The notes beneath the pieces are model-generated. The model was not told the DNA's origin. It saw only the letters and a list, made by a program, of their open reading frames with translations, and did no database searches. A DNA stretch of 64,000 nucleotides from positions 62,001-126,000 of the forward strand of contig JAJUGJ010000001.1 in assembly GCA_029268225.1 (NCBI GenBank). The letters are read 5' to 3'. Numbering within the stretch: position 1 is the stretch's first letter; every line of letters begins with the position of its first letter. This document shows positions 55,412-64,000 of the stretch, piece by piece. The stretch is from Burkholderiales bacterium (GTDB lineage: Bacteria > Pseudomonadota > Gammaproteobacteria > Burkholderiales > Burkholderiaceae_C). Made by a program: the position numbers and the translations under genes.

Positions 55412-55447
55412 AGGGTGGCAGCGCCCCTGCGCAGCACACCGCGCCGG

Positions 55448-57127
55448 TCAGGCGTCGCGCTGCGGGGTGGCGCGCGCGATGATCGCCGCGCAGTCCACGC
55501 CGCGCGGCAAGGTGCCGTAGTGGTGCTGGTTGTCGCCGCCCAGACGTGAGACACAGAACGCATCGCTGACCACGCTGGGCGCGTGCTGGACCAGCAAGGC
55601 CGCCTGCACCGCCAGTGCCATGCGGCCCACCACATCGCGGGCGCGGTATTCCAGATCGGACAGATCGGTGAAGGCGCGCTGCAAGTCGGCCACGTAGCGG
55701 TCGAGTTGGGCATGACCGCCACGGGCGCGAGCCAGTTCGCTGAAGAAGGCCTGCACCACGTCCGGCGTCTTCTGCATGGCACGCAGCACGTCCAGACACT
55801 GCACGTTGCCACTGCCTTCCCAGATGGCGTTGACGGGGGACTCGCGGAACAAACGCGGGAAGGGGCTGTCCTCCATCACGCCGCTGCCGCCGATGCACTC
55901 CATGGCCTCGTAGGCGTGTTGCGGCGTGCGCTTGCAGATCCAGTATTTGCCGACGGCGGTGAGCAGGCGGGCCAGCCGGTCTTCGTGCGGATCGGTGGCG
56001 CGTTGGTCCATGGCGCGGGCCATGCGCATCGTCAGCGCCAGCGAGCCTTCGCTCTCCAGCACCAGATCGGTCAGCACGTTCTGCATCAGCGGCTGCTGGT
56101 TGAGCACGGTGCCAAAGGCCGAGCGCAGCGAGCAGTGGTGCAGCGCCTGGGCGACGGCCGCACGCTGGCCGGCCGAGGAGCCAATCATGCAGTCGAAGCG
56201 GGTCATGGACACCATCTCGATGATGGTGCGCACGCCCCGCCCTTCTTCGCCCACCATCCAGGCCAGGGCGCCGCGCAGCTCGGTCTCGCTCGACGCGTTG
56301 GAGACGTTGCCCATCTTGCGCTTGAGGCGCAGCACCTGCAGCGGGTTCTTGCTGCCATCGGGCCGCCAGCGCGGCAGCAGGAAGCACGACAGGCCGCCCG
56401 GCGCCTGCGCCAGCACCAGGAAGGCGTCGCACATGGGGGCCGAGACGAAGAACTTGTGGCCGACGAGTTCGTAGGCCTCGCCGGAGCCCGAGGCGCCCAC
56501 CGGATAGGCCCGGGTGGTGTTGGCGCGCACGTCGGAGCCGCCCTGCTTCTCGGTCATGGCCATGCCGATGGTCAGGCCCTGCTTGGCCGCATCGGGCACG
56601 TTGCGCGGGTCGTAAATAGGCGCGGTGATCTTGGGCACCCACTGCTCGGCCAGCTTGGGCGTGGTCAGCAGGCTGGGCACGGCCGCAAAGGTCATGGTGA
56701 TGGGGCAGCCATGCCCGGCTTCCACCTGCGCCTGCAGGTAGAACTTGGCGGCACGGGCCACATGGGCGCCCGGCTTGGGGTCGGTCCAGGGCGAGGCGTG
56801 GATGCCTTCTTCGATGGCCGTCTTCATCAGCGTGTGGTACGCCGGGTGAAAGCGCACCAGGTCGACGCGGTGGCCGAAGCGGTCGTGGGTGTCGAGCTCG
56901 GGCGGGTGGCGGTTGGCCAGGGCGCCCAGCTCCAGGTAGTCGGCCGAACCGGTGAGCTGGCCGAAGCGGGTCAGGTCCGCTTGAGCCCAGCCGGCGCCCT
57001 CACGCTGGACAGCCTCCTGCAAGGCCGCGTCCTGCGTGTACATGTTGTAGCCCGCCAGTTCAGACGAGACGTTGTGGACCTCGTGGGTCTGATCCAGGAA
57101 ACGGGACGGCGTGACAGGCGTGGACAT
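55448..57127 (-). CDS. AidB-like acyl-CoA dehydrogenase family protein
   Basis: 559 residues. The length, the N-terminal extension (EVHNVSSELAGYNMYTQDAALQEA, split) and segments such as MAMTEKQGGSDVRANTT and IGGSGVMEDSPFPRLFRESPVNAIWEGSGN identify the AidB subgroup. In E. coli AidB is a DNA-binding flavoprotein of the adaptive alkylation response; this resemblance does not prove the same role. FAD binding is supported by conserved segments. ATG 57127 starts MSTPVTPSRFLD. The subtilisin-like gene is upstream on the same strand, 103 bases away. Confidence 0.87.
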   Translation of the reverse strand: MSTPVTPSRFLDQTHEVHNVSSELAGYNMYTQDAALQEAVQREGAGWAQADLTRFGQLTGSADYLELGALANRHPPELDTHDRFGHRVDLVRFHPAYHTLMKTAIEEGIHASPWTDPKPGAHVARAAKFYLQAQVEAGHGCPITMTFAAVPSLLTTPKLAEQWVPKITAPIYDPRNVPDAAKQGLTIGMAMTEKQGGSDVRANTTRAYPVGASGSGEAYELVGHKFFVSAPMCDAFLVLAQAPGGLSCFLLPRWRPDGSKNPLQVLRLKRKMGNVSNASSETELRGALAWMVGEEGRGVRTIIEMVSMTRFDCMIGSSAGQRAAVAQALHHCSLRSAFGTVLNQQPLMQNVLTDLVLESEGSLALTMRMARAMDQRATDPHEDRLARLLTAVGKYWICKRTPQHAYEAMECIGGSGVMEDSPFPRLFRESPVNAIWEGSGNVQCLDVLRAMQKTPDVVQAFFSELARARGGHAQLDRYVADLQRAFTDLSDLEYRARDVVGRMALAVQAALLVQHAPSVVSDAFCVSRLGGDNQHHYGTLPRGVDCAAIIARATPQRDA

Positions 57128-57198
57128 GGTCGGCAAATGGGGTGATGACGCGACAGATCATGTCACCGATCATCATCATTTGCCAACTCATGTCATAC

Positions 57199-57216
57199 CC
57201 TGATGCGACCATCAGG
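57199..57216 (-). terminator. Possible terminator after the S8 peptidase gene
   Basis: CCTGATG (57199-57205) and CATCAGG (57210-57216) form a perfect 7-bp stem with a CGAC loop, starting 14 bases past the S8 stop codon. No T-run follows on either strand, so termination is uncertain. It is just upstream of the AidB-like gene. Confidence 0.4.
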
Positions 57217-57230
57217 CGATCGATGCAGGC

Positions 57231-59018
57231 TCAGCGGCTCAGACCCAGGGTGTAGGTGCCTGCCGAACCCGTCGCACCGCTGGCATAGATCACGCGCCAG
57301 TAGACCGTCGCGGCCTTGGTGCCAGAGTTCGTGACTGTGAACACATCGTTCAGGCCCGTGCCCTGCGCGCTGCTACCCAGCAGCTTGCCGGAGGCGTTGT
57401 AGACCGACAGGTTGTAGTTGGAACTGCTGTTGGGCGTGAGGGTGGCCACCAGGCGCCCGCCGGCCGGCACGCTGGTCTTGAAGTAGTCGGTGTCGGTCAT
57501 GGTGGCCACCGTGCCGCTGATCACGACGGGCGTGGTCGTGATGTTCTGGGCGGACCGGGTGCTGTTGTTGGATTCGATCTCGGCCACGGTGGCCACAGGC
57601 GGCGTCACGGCCGCCGGGACCGCATCCACGGCCGCCGAGGCGTTGACGATGCCGGCACCGCAGGGCGAGCAGGTCGCCGGGAAAGGACGGGCCGTAGACG
57701 TCAGGATGGAGGCCACCTGGTCGGGCGTGAGGCTGGTGTTCTTGGACAGCATCAGCGCTGCCACGCCGCTGACATGGGGCGTGGCCATGGAGGTGCCCAG
57801 GTAGGCGGCATAGCCATCGCTGCCCGGTGTGGTGGCGCCGGTGTTCCAGGTGGAGATGACGCCATCGCCGCCGTCCCCGCCGGGCGCAGCCAGGGAGACG
57901 ACCGAGCCGAAGTTGGAGTACGAAGCCTTGCCGCCGGACTTGCCGGTGGCGGCCACCGTGACCACCCCCGCACAGCTGGCAGGCGAGAACTGGCTGGCAT
58001 CGGCATTGCTGTTGCCCGCCGCGACCACCACCGTGGCCCCCCGCGCACGCGCCGCGTTGATGGCATTTTGCGAGGTGACATCGCAGGCCCCCGCCCCACC
58101 CAGGGACAGGTTGATCACCTTGGCCGGGTTAGCGTTGGCCGGCACGCCGGTGACGGTGCCCCCCGCGGCCCAGATCATGGCGTCGGCGATGTCGGAGGTG
58201 TAGCCGCCGCAGCGGCCCAGCACGCGCACCGGCAGCACCTTGGCGCCGAAGGCCACGCCTGCCACGCCGGTGCTGTTGTTGCTCACGGCCGCAATCGTGC
58301 CGGCCACATGGGTGCCATGCCAGCTGCTGTTGCTGGCGGGCGAGCCGCTGTAGCACAAGCCGGCCGTGGTGGCGTCCCCGGGGTCGCTGGCATCGGCATC
58401 GCGGCCATTGCCATCGTTGGACACCAAGGTGTCGATGATGAAGTCGTAGCCGGGCAGCAGGTTGCCGGCCAGATCGGCATGGGGTCGCACGCCGGTGTCG
58501 AGCACCGCCACAACCACGCCCGCCCCAGTGACCTTGTCCCAGGCGGCCGGAGCGTTGATGCCCCCCACGGCATCAAAGTAGTGCCATTGCTGAGGGTAAA
58601 GCGCATCGGTGGGGCTCAGTTGGGCCTGCAGGATGCGATCGGGCTCCGCGTACTCGATCGTGGCATCGCCCGCTTTCAGGTCGCGCGCCAGCGCACTCAC
58701 CTGCTCCACGCTCAGGCGCTTGTCGAGCTTGATCACATCGGCGCCCAGACCGGTGCGCCGCAGGTGGCTGAGCTGCACACCTTGCCGGTTGCCGGCCACA
58801 CGCGCCTTGGCCCAGGCCGCTTGCGAGGGGGCCGTGCCAAGGTTGGCGTCCTTGTATTTCACGATCACCCGGTCGGTCAGCCCCTCGCCAGGCTGCGAAG
58901 CCACGGCATGGACGGCTCCCTGGCCTTGCCCTGCAAGCACCGAAGCAGCGCCTCCCAAGACCAGCACCGCCATCAGCACGGCGCGCATCGTGAAACAAGA
59001 CAAAGGCAAACTCGACAT
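57231..59018 (-). CDS. Secreted subtilisin-like serine peptidase (S8) with C-terminal PPC domain
   Basis: 595 residues. A signal peptide (about 1-40) is followed by an inhibitor-type propeptide (about 45-135). The S8 domain has catalytic Asp174 (VLDTGV), His234 (HGTHVAGT) and Ser410 (GTSMATPHVSG), with oxyanion Asn336. The last 100 residues form a PPC-like domain (DTDYFKTSVPAGG) seen in secreted peptidases, removed or used for secretion. Function: extracellular protein degradation, exported by Sec. ATG 59018 places the signal peptide at the N-terminus and has AGGTGG upstream. Confidence 0.93.
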   Translation of the reverse strand: MSSLPLSCFTMRAVLMAVLVLGGAASVLAGQGQGAVHAVASQPGEGLTDRVIVKYKDANLGTAPSQAAWAKARVAGNRQGVQLSHLRRTGLGADVIKLDKRLSVEQVSALARDLKAGDATIEYAEPDRILQAQLSPTDALYPQQWHYFDAVGGINAPAAWDKVTGAGVVVAVLDTGVRPHADLAGNLLPGYDFIIDTLVSNDGNGRDADASDPGDATTAGLCYSGSPASNSSWHGTHVAGTIAAVSNNSTGVAGVAFGAKVLPVRVLGRCGGYTSDIADAMIWAAGGTVTGVPANANPAKVINLSLGGAGACDVTSQNAINAARARGATVVVAAGNSNADASQFSPASCAGVVTVAATGKSGGKASYSNFGSVVSLAAPGGDGGDGVISTWNTGATTPGSDGYAAYLGTSMATPHVSGVAALMLSKNTSLTPDQVASILTSTARPFPATCSPCGAGIVNASAAVDAVPAAVTPPVATVAEIESNNSTRSAQNITTTPVVISGTVATMTDTDYFKTSVPAGGRLVATLTPNSSSNYNLSVYNASGKLLGSSAQGTGLNDVFTVTNSGTKAATVYWRVIYASGATGSAGTYTLGLSR

Positions 59019-59092
59019 GGCAAACCACCTGAAAATCGGACACGCCAATGTAGCAAGTGCCGGTCTTCAGGCTGTGTGACGGATCTCGCGAA

Positions 59093-60142
59093 TCACACCG
59101 ATTTGTCCGCGGTGACGGCATGCATCTGAGGGGGTGGCACGTTACGGCCCATAACCTCGGCGGTGATGGCCATCGAACGCCAGCGCAGCGCCGGGTCGAA
59201 CACATCGGAGACCATCATGACCTCGTCTGCCTGGGTGAGTTCCAGCAAACGGATCAAGCCCGCGCGCACGGTGTCGGGCCCGCCGATGACGGCGGCACCC
59301 AGGAAATCGCCGATGCCGGCCTGCTCCGACGGCGACAGCGTGGACAGGTAGCCGGCCACGGGCGGCGGCAGGCGTCCCCGCTCGCCCGTCAGGATGCCCC
59401 GCACACGCTGGAAGGTGCTGGTGGCGAGGAACTCGGCCTCGCCGTCGGTGGGCGCGGCCACGACGGGCACGCCGATCATCACGTGCGGCTGGGCCAACAC
59501 CTTGGACGGCTTGAAGCGCACCCGGTACAGCTCGACCGCCTGCAGCAGCATGCGCGGCGCGAAGTGCGAGGCAAAGGCGTACGGCAGGCCCTTTTCGGCC
59601 GCCAGTTGCGCCGAGAACAGGCTGGAGCCCAGCAGCCAGATCGGCACCTCGGTGCCCGCACCGGGCATGGCCACGATGGCCTGACCCGGCTGCTCCGGCC
59701 CGAGCAGGCGCTGCAACTCGCTCACCTCGCGCGGGAAATCGTCTTCGGTTTCGACGTGGTGGCAGCGCAGGGCCCGCATGGTGGCGCGGTCGGTGCCGGG
59801 TGCGCGGCCCAGTCCCAGGTCAATGCGACCGGGGTAGAGCTCGGCCAGCGTGCCAAAGGCCTCGGCCACGACCAGCGGCGCGTGGTTGGGCAACATGATG
59901 CCGCCCGAGCCGACGCGGATGCGCTGCGTGCCCCCCGCGATGTGGCCCACCAGCACAGCCGTGGCCGAACTGGCGATACCGGGCATGTTGTGGTGTTCGG
60001 CCAGCCAGTAGCGGGTGAAACCGAGGGCTTCGGCCTGCTGGGCGGTACGCAGAGCGATGGCGAGGGCCTCGGCCACCGTGCCGCCTTCGCGCACGGCCAC
60101 CAGATCCAGCATGGACAGGGCAATGTCTTGGAGCGCTTTCAT
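59093..60142 (-). CDS. LLM class flavin-dependent oxidoreductase
   Basis: 349 residues. Bacterial luciferase-like barrel with the family signatures [20 protein letters not shown] (split), [20 protein letters not shown] (split), [11 protein letters not shown] and [17 protein letters not shown] (split). Binds FMN or F420-like flavins; the native substrate is unknown. The open frame runs upstream to 61090, but that part is a shadow of the divergent dioxygenase. ATG 60142 starts MKALQDIAL. It diverges from the DODA-type dioxygenase gene across 135 bases. Confidence 0.9.
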   Translation of the reverse strand: MKALQDIALSMLDLVAVREGGTVAEALAIALRTAQQAEALGFTRYWLAEHHNMPGIASSATAVLVGHIAGGTQRIRVGSGGIMLPNHAPLVVAEAFGTLAELYPGRIDLGLGRAPGTDRATMRALRCHHVETEDDFPREVSELQRLLGPEQPGQAIVAMPGAGTEVPIWLLGSSLFSAQLAAEKGLPYAFASHFAPRMLLQAVELYRVRFKPSKVLAQPHVMIGVPVVAAPTDGEAEFLATSTFQRVRGILTGERGRLPPPVAGYLSTLSPSEQAGIGDFLGAAVIGGPDTVRAGLIRLLELTQADEVMMVSDVFDPALRWRSMAITAEVMGRNVPPPQMHAVTADKSV

Positions 60143-60277
60143 CAAACCATTCTGCGGCACCTGGGTTTCCCCCTGCAGCCATCGGTCTATTCGCCCTTGG
60201 CCGATACTGAACGAGTGACACCCCAGACAGTGGCGTGTCCACCGTTTCGATCTCCAAGCCGCCACGAAAGACCCGCC

Positions 60278-61087
60278 ATGTCCACGCCCTCCCGCATGCC
60301 CACCTACTTCATCCCGCATGGCGCCGGGCCCTGTTTCTTCATGGACTGGAGCCCGCCCACCACCTGGCACCGCATGCGCGACTTCCTGATGGGCATCGCC
60401 GCCACCCTGCCTGCGCGCCCCACGGCCATCGTGCTGGTGTCGGGGCACTGGCTCACGGACGGCTTCAACGTCACCAGCGGCGCCCAGCCCGAGCTGATCT
60501 ACGATTACGGCGGCTTCCCGCCCCACACCTACGAGCTGCGCTACCCGGCGCCGGGCCAGCCCCAACTGGCCGAGCGCATGACGCAACTGCTGCACGCCGC
60601 CGGCCAACCCTCGCAGGCCGACGCGCAACGGGGCTTCGACCACGGCATGTTCATCCCGCTGAAACTGATGTTCCCCGACGCCGACGTGCCCGTGGTGCAG
60701 CTGTCCCTGCGGCACGACTTGGACGCACAGGCCCACCTGCAAGCCGGCCAGGCGCTGACATCCCTGCGGGACGAGGGCGTGCTGATCGTGGGCAGCGGCA
60801 TGAGCTTTCACAACATGCGCGGCTATGGCGACCCACGCTTTGGCCCGATCTCCGACACCTTCGACGCCTGGCTGACCACCACGGTGGAAGCGGACCCGGC
60901 TACGCGCGCACAAGGTCTGGCGCACTGGGACCAGGCCCCTGCCGCACGCCTGTGTCACCCGCCCCGCGTCGAAGAACACCTGCTGCCCCTGATGGTGGTG
61001 GCCGGCGCCGCCAGCGAGGGACGTGGCCAGCGTGTGTTCAGCGATCGCGTGCTGGAAACCACCTTGTCGGCCTACCGCTTCGACTGA
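60278..61087 (+). CDS. DODA-type extradiol dioxygenase (YgiD-like)
   Basis: 269 residues. Metal-binding His in [26 protein letters not shown] and SFHNMRGYG match the LigB-superfamily DODA/YgiD family. Family role: ring-opening of catechols such as 4,5-DOPA using non-haem metal; the actual substrate is unknown. The start codon ATG 60278 gives [15 protein letters not shown]. The long frame beginning at 59057 is a shadow of the LLM gene. Its head-to-head placement with the LLM gene suggests shared regulation. Confidence 0.9.
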   Translation: MSTPSRMPTYFIPHGAGPCFFMDWSPPTTWHRMRDFLMGIAATLPARPTAIVLVSGHWLTDGFNVTSGAQPELIYDYGGFPPHTYELRYPAPGQPQLAERMTQLLHAAGQPSQADAQRGFDHGMFIPLKLMFPDADVPVVQLSLRHDLDAQAHLQAGQALTSLRDEGVLIVGSGMSFHNMRGYGDPRFGPISDTFDAWLTTTVEADPATRAQGLAHWDQAPAARLCHPPRVEEHLLPLMVVAGAASEGRGQRVFSDRVLETTLSAYRFD

Positions 61088-61150
61088 CACACGGGCACCC
61101 TGACCGGGTTTTCCCGGGTGATGGTGGGGCCTACCAGCGCTGGCCCCACG

Positions 61151-61180
61151 CTCATTTCTGAGTCATACTCAAAAAATGAG
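61151..61180. promoter_or_regulatory. Nested dyad overlapping the TetR start codon, candidate autorepressor operator
   Basis: Inner palindrome TGAGT-CAT-ACTCA (61159-61171) lies inside an outer inverted repeat CTCATTT (61151-61157) / AAATGAG (61174-61180), both centred near 61165. The ATG at 61176 is within the right outer arm. Such symmetry at a tetR-like start is typical of autoregulation; binding is inferred. Confidence 0.65.
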
Positions 61181-61913
61181 CCCCAGCACCCTGGCCCGCA
61201 CCATCCCCAAAAGCAGCAAGTCGCAGCACCGCCTGCAAGATTTGTTGAGCGCCGCTCAAGCCGTGTTCACGCAGCACGGCTACCAGCGCACCACCATGGC
61301 CCAGATCGCCGAGACCGCCGGGGTCTCCGAGGCCACGGTCTTCACCTACTTCGCCAGCAAGCGCGAGCTGTGCATCCAGGTCATCACCCGCTGGTATGAC
61401 GAAATCAGCGGCGAGCTGGAGCGCGATGTGCCCCGCCTGAGCGGCGTGCACGCCAAGCTCAGCCACGTCGTGCGCGCCCACCTCGTCACCCTGTTGGCCG
61501 ACGGCTCGGGCATGTGCGCCCTGGTGCTGGGCGAAGGCCGCGCCGCCGGCTCGGCCGAGCCCGAACTCGCCGAGGTCATCGCCGCCTGCAAGCGCCGCTA
61601 CACCGCCCCGCTGATGGACGCGCTGGCCGAAGCGCAAGCCCAGGGCCAGATCCGCCAGGACATGCCCCTGCGCCTGCTGCGCGAGCTGGTCTACGGCTCA
61701 ATGGAGCACGTGCTGTGGGACGCCATCACCTCGGCCAAGCGCCCCGACATCAACACCACGGCCACCCAGCTGACCGAACTGATCTGGAGTGCCCTCGTGC
61801 CCCGTGAGGCCGCCCTGGCCTCGCTGGCCGCGCTCAGCCGTTTCCGCGACGAGGTCCACGATGCCCTGCATCGCGCCTCCCCTCCTCCTTCCATGCCGCC
61901 GCTCAAGGCCTGA
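61176..61913 (+). CDS. TetR family regulator of the adjacent leucine/isovalerate degradation genes
   Basis: 245 residues. The TetR helix-turn-helix covers about residues 22-68 (RTTMAQIAETAGVSEATVFTYFASK, split). The larger C-terminal domain binds a ligand and dimerises. It precedes the methylcrotonyl-CoA carboxylase and hydratase genes and is likely a LiuQ-type regulator, a TetR group known from comparative genomics of branched-chain amino acid use in betaproteobacteria. The name is an inference from context. A nested dyad overlaps its start. The carboxylase gene follows after six bases. Confidence 0.87.
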   Translation: MSPSTLARTIPKSSKSQHRLQDLLSAAQAVFTQHGYQRTTMAQIAETAGVSEATVFTYFASKRELCIQVITRWYDEISGELERDVPRLSGVHAKLSHVVRAHLVTLLADGSGMCALVLGEGRAAGSAEPELAEVIAACKRRYTAPLMDALAEAQAQGQIRQDMPLRLLRELVYGSMEHVLWDAITSAKRPDINTTATQLTELIWSALVPREAALASLAALSRFRDEVHDALHRASPPPSMPPLKA

Positions 61914-61919
61914 CCGACC

Positions 61920-63527
61920 ATGCCCGTCATCGAGACCCAACTCAATCCGCGCAGCGAGGCCTTCAAGGACAGCGCCCGCGCCATGCAGGCCCTGGTGGCC
62001 GACCTCGAAGCGCAGCTCGCCCAGATCGCCCTGGGCGGCGGCGAAGGCCCGCGCGCCAAGCACCTCGCCCGCGGCAAACTGCTGCCGCGTGACCGCGTGG
62101 AACAGCTGCTCGACGCCGGGTCGCCCTTCCTGGAAGTGGGCGCCCTGGCCGCGCTGAACGTGTACGACAACGCCGCCCCCGGCGCCGGCATCATCACCGG
62201 CATCGGCCGTGTGTCCGGCGTCGAATGCATGATCGTGTGCAACGACGCCACCGTGAAAGGCGGCACCTACTACCCGCTCACCGTCAAGAAGCACCTGCGC
62301 GCGCAAGAGATCGCCGCGCAGAACCGCCTGCCCTGCATCTACCTGGTGGACTCGGGCGGGGCCAACCTGCCCAACCAGGACGACGTCTTCCCTGACCGCG
62401 ACCACTTCGGCCGCATCTTCTACAACCAGGCCAACCTGAGCGCCGCCGGCATCCCGCAGATCGCCGTCGTGATGGGCTCGTGCACGGCGGGTGGCGCCTA
62501 CGTGCCAGCCATGAGCGACGAGACCATCATCGTCGCCAACCAGGGCACGATCTTTTTGGGCGGCCCGCCGCTGGTCAAAGCCGCCACCGGCGAAGTCGTG
62601 ACCGCCGAAGACCTGGGCGGCGGCGATGTGCACACCCGCCTGTCGGGCGTGGCCGACCACCTGGCCCGCGACGACGTGCACGCCCTGGCCCTGGCCCGTC
62701 AGGCCGTGGCCCGCCTGAACTGGCGCAAGACGCCCGAGCTGGCCCTGGTCGCCCCACGCGCGCCGCTGTACGACGAGGCCGAACTCAACGGCATCATCCC
62801 CACCGACACCCGCAAGCCCTTCGACGTGCGCGAGGTCATCGCCCGCCTGGTCGATGGCTCCGAGTTCGACGAATTCAAGGCCCGCTACGGCACCACCCTG
62901 GTCACCGGCTTCGCCCACATCGAAGGCATGCCCGTGGGCATCGTGGCCAACAACGGCATCCTGTTTGCGGAGAGCGCCAACAAGGGCGCCCACTTCATCG
63001 AGCTGTGCTGCCAGCGCAAGATCCCGCTGGTCTTCCTGCAGAACATCACGGGCTTCATGGTGGGCCGCAAGTACGAAAACGAGGGCATTGCCCGCGCTGG
63101 CGCCAAGATGGTGACGGCCGTGTCGTGCGCCAGTGTTCCGAAGTTCACCGTCATCATCGGCGGCTCGTTTGGCGCCGGCAACTACGGCATGTGCGGGCGC
63201 GCCTTCAACCCGCGCCTGCTGTGGATGTGGCCCAACGCGCGCATCAGCGTGATGGGCGGCGAGCAGGCCGCCAGCGTGCTGGCGACCGTCAAGCGCGATG
63301 GCATCGAGGCCAAGGGCGGCAGCTGGTCGGCCGACGAGGAAGAGGCCTTCAAGGCACCTGTGCGCGATCAATACGAAGCGCAAGGCCACCCCTACTACGC
63401 CAGCGCCCGCCTGTGGGACGACGGCGTGATCCGCCCCACCGACACCCGCCGCGTGCTGAGCCTGGCCCTGAGCGCCGCGCTCAACGCCCCGATCCCTGAG
63501 ACGCGTTACGGCGTCTTCCGCATGTGA
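61920..63527 (+). CDS. mccB: Methylcrotonyl-CoA carboxylase, carboxyltransferase (beta) subunit
   Basis: 535 residues. Acetyl-CoA carboxylase beta-type fold; N-terminal half contains [19 protein letters not shown] (split) and [16 protein letters not shown]; the second half contains [21 protein letters not shown] (split) and the [16 protein letters not shown] substrate pocket. These are diagnostic of MCC beta. It transfers the carboxyl from biotin to 3-methylcrotonyl-CoA in leucine catabolism. The biotin-carrier alpha subunit should lie beyond the right edge. It is part of an operon with the TetR and hydratase genes; spacings are 6 and 11 bases. Confidence 0.95.
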   Translation: MPVIETQLNPRSEAFKDSARAMQALVADLEAQLAQIALGGGEGPRAKHLARGKLLPRDRVEQLLDAGSPFLEVGALAALNVYDNAAPGAGIITGIGRVSGVECMIVCNDATVKGGTYYPLTVKKHLRAQEIAAQNRLPCIYLVDSGGANLPNQDDVFPDRDHFGRIFYNQANLSAAGIPQIAVVMGSCTAGGAYVPAMSDETIIVANQGTIFLGGPPLVKAATGEVVTAEDLGGGDVHTRLSGVADHLARDDVHALALARQAVARLNWRKTPELALVAPRAPLYDEAELNGIIPTDTRKPFDVREVIARLVDGSEFDEFKARYGTTLVTGFAHIEGMPVGIVANNGILFAESANKGAHFIELCCQRKIPLVFLQNITGFMVGRKYENEGIARAGAKMVTAVSCASVPKFTVIIGGSFGAGNYGMCGRAFNPRLLWMWPNARISVMGGEQAASVLATVKRDGIEAKGGSWSADEEEAFKAPVRDQYEAQGHPYYASARLWDDGVIRPTDTRRVLSLALSAALNAPIPETRYGVFRM

Positions 63528-63538
63528 GGACGCCCGCC

Positions 63539-64000
63539 ATGTCAAACCTGGACATCCGCCATGAAGGCCCCGTCAGCCATGTGTGGCTGAACCGCCCCAC
63601 GCTGCGCAACGCCTTCGATGCCGCCACGATTGCCGAGCTGACGCACACCTTCACCGAACTGACCAGCCGAGACGGCCTGCGCGTGGTGGTGCTGGGCGCC
63701 CACGGCAAGGCCTTTTGCGCCGGCGCCGACCTGAACTGGATGCGCGAGATGGCCGGCTACAGCTGGGCTGAGAACCACGCCGACGCCACCGGCCTGGCCG
63801 ACATGCTGTGGGCCATTGCCAGCTGCCCGGTGCCGGTGGTCGCCCGCGTGCAGGGCGACGGCTACGGCGGTGGCGTGGGCCTGGTCGCCGCCTGCGACAT
63901 CGCGGTCGGCACACCCAGCGTGGGCTTCAGCCTGTCGGAAGTCAAGCTGGGCCTGACACCCGCCACCATCAGCCCCTATGTGCTGCGTGCCATCGGCGAG
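63539..64000 (+). CDS. liuC: Enoyl-CoA hydratase family protein, probably methylglutaconyl-CoA hydratase (partial)
   Basis: The first 154 codons, cut by the window edge. The crotonase fold is evident: LNRPTLRNAFDAATI, oxyanion-hole residues in AHGKAFCAGADLNWM and GDGYGGGVGLVAACDIA, then SEVKLGLTPA. Catalytic residues lie partly beyond the edge. Placement directly after mccB supports methylglutaconyl-CoA hydratase of the Liu pathway, which makes HMG-CoA. The symbol depends on context; family assignment is firm. Confidence 0.85.
   Translation, partial: MSNLDIRHEGPVSHVWLNRPTLRNAFDAATIAELTHTFTELTSRDGLRVVVLGAHGKAFCAGADLNWMREMAGYSWAENHADATGLADMLWAIASCPVPVVARVQGDGYGGGVGLVAACDIAVGTPSVGFSLSEVKLGLTPATISPYVLRAIGE

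Noticed and set aside
59057..60277. N-terminal extension of the DODA-type dioxygenase (frame open to 59057)
   Set aside because: The extension overlaps the divergent LLM gene and carries no family similarity; the ATG at 60278 matches the family N-terminus.
61096..61120. Stem-loop CCGGG-TTTT-CCCGG after the DODA gene as a terminator
   Set aside because: A 5-bp main stem with bulges and no downstream T-run; not distinguishable from chance in GC-rich DNA.

Overview
This is a GC-rich stretch of chromosome, densely packed with genes on both strands. Gene content suggests a betaproteobacterium of the order Burkholderiales, probably near the Comamonadaceae/Rubrivivax-Leptothrix-Aquabacterium group. 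That placement is inferred from the family mix: HiPIP, a LiuQ-like TetR next to leucine-catabolism genes, PEP-CTERM, a Tim44-like membrane protein, DUF3717-DUF1289 and SbtA. I see no tRNA, rRNA, CRISPR array, insertion sequence, integrase, prophage or plasmid replication gene. No gene-free gap exceeds about 220 bases.

Layout. 1-13 kb: an edge-truncated acyltransferase diverging from a PPK2 polyphosphate kinase, an ABC exporter half-molecule, a MerR regulator diverging from a HiPIP, a Tim44-like protein diverging from the DbpA RNA helicase, a YgiQ radical-SAM protein, an unrecognised 415-residue protein and an MgtC/DUF4010 membrane protein. 13-16 kb: minC-minD-minE followed by an orphan ParA-type ATPase. 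16-23 kb: DUF808 and HDOD proteins, an M48 metalloprotease with TPR-like tail, dusC, the ribosome-assembly GTPase ylqF and a NYN-LOTUS RNA-binding protein. 23-32 kb: a membrane histidine kinase, DUF454 protein, an alpha/beta hydrolase diverging from its probable HxlR regulator, a cold-shock/DUF1294 fusion, glnS, a second PPK2, DUF3717-DUF1289, trpS and purN.

32-38 kb is the most accessory-looking part: a glutathione S-transferase, an LRR-protein kinase fusion, a seven-repeat RCC1 lipoprotein and a PEP-CTERM secreted protein, followed by gshA. 38-50 kb: DUF2804, AraC regulator, sterol-desaturase-like hydroxylase, RsmB/NOP rRNA methyltransferase, an EpsE-type polysaccharide export protein downstream of a GGDEF-EAL protein, NADP malic enzyme (maeB) and an EamA exporter. 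50-61 kb: an acyl-CoA dehydrogenase diverging from an SDR with an unusual active site, a hybrid histidine kinase, SbtA-like bicarbonate permease, AidB-like dehydrogenase, subtilisin-like protease, and an LLM flavoprotein diverging from a DODA-type dioxygenase. 61-64 kb: start of a leucine/isovalerate degradation operon (TetR regulator, methylcrotonyl-CoA carboxylase carboxyltransferase subunit, methylglutaconyl-CoA hydratase), cut by the right edge.

Most of the window is conserved housekeeping sequence. I found no clearly new multi-gene system. The best leads are the LRR-kinase/RCC1/PEP-CTERM block, paired dyad operators at the HxlR locus, a TetR operator that overlaps its own start codon, a PECR-like SDR without the YxxxK motif, and several multidomain proteins with unassigned parts.
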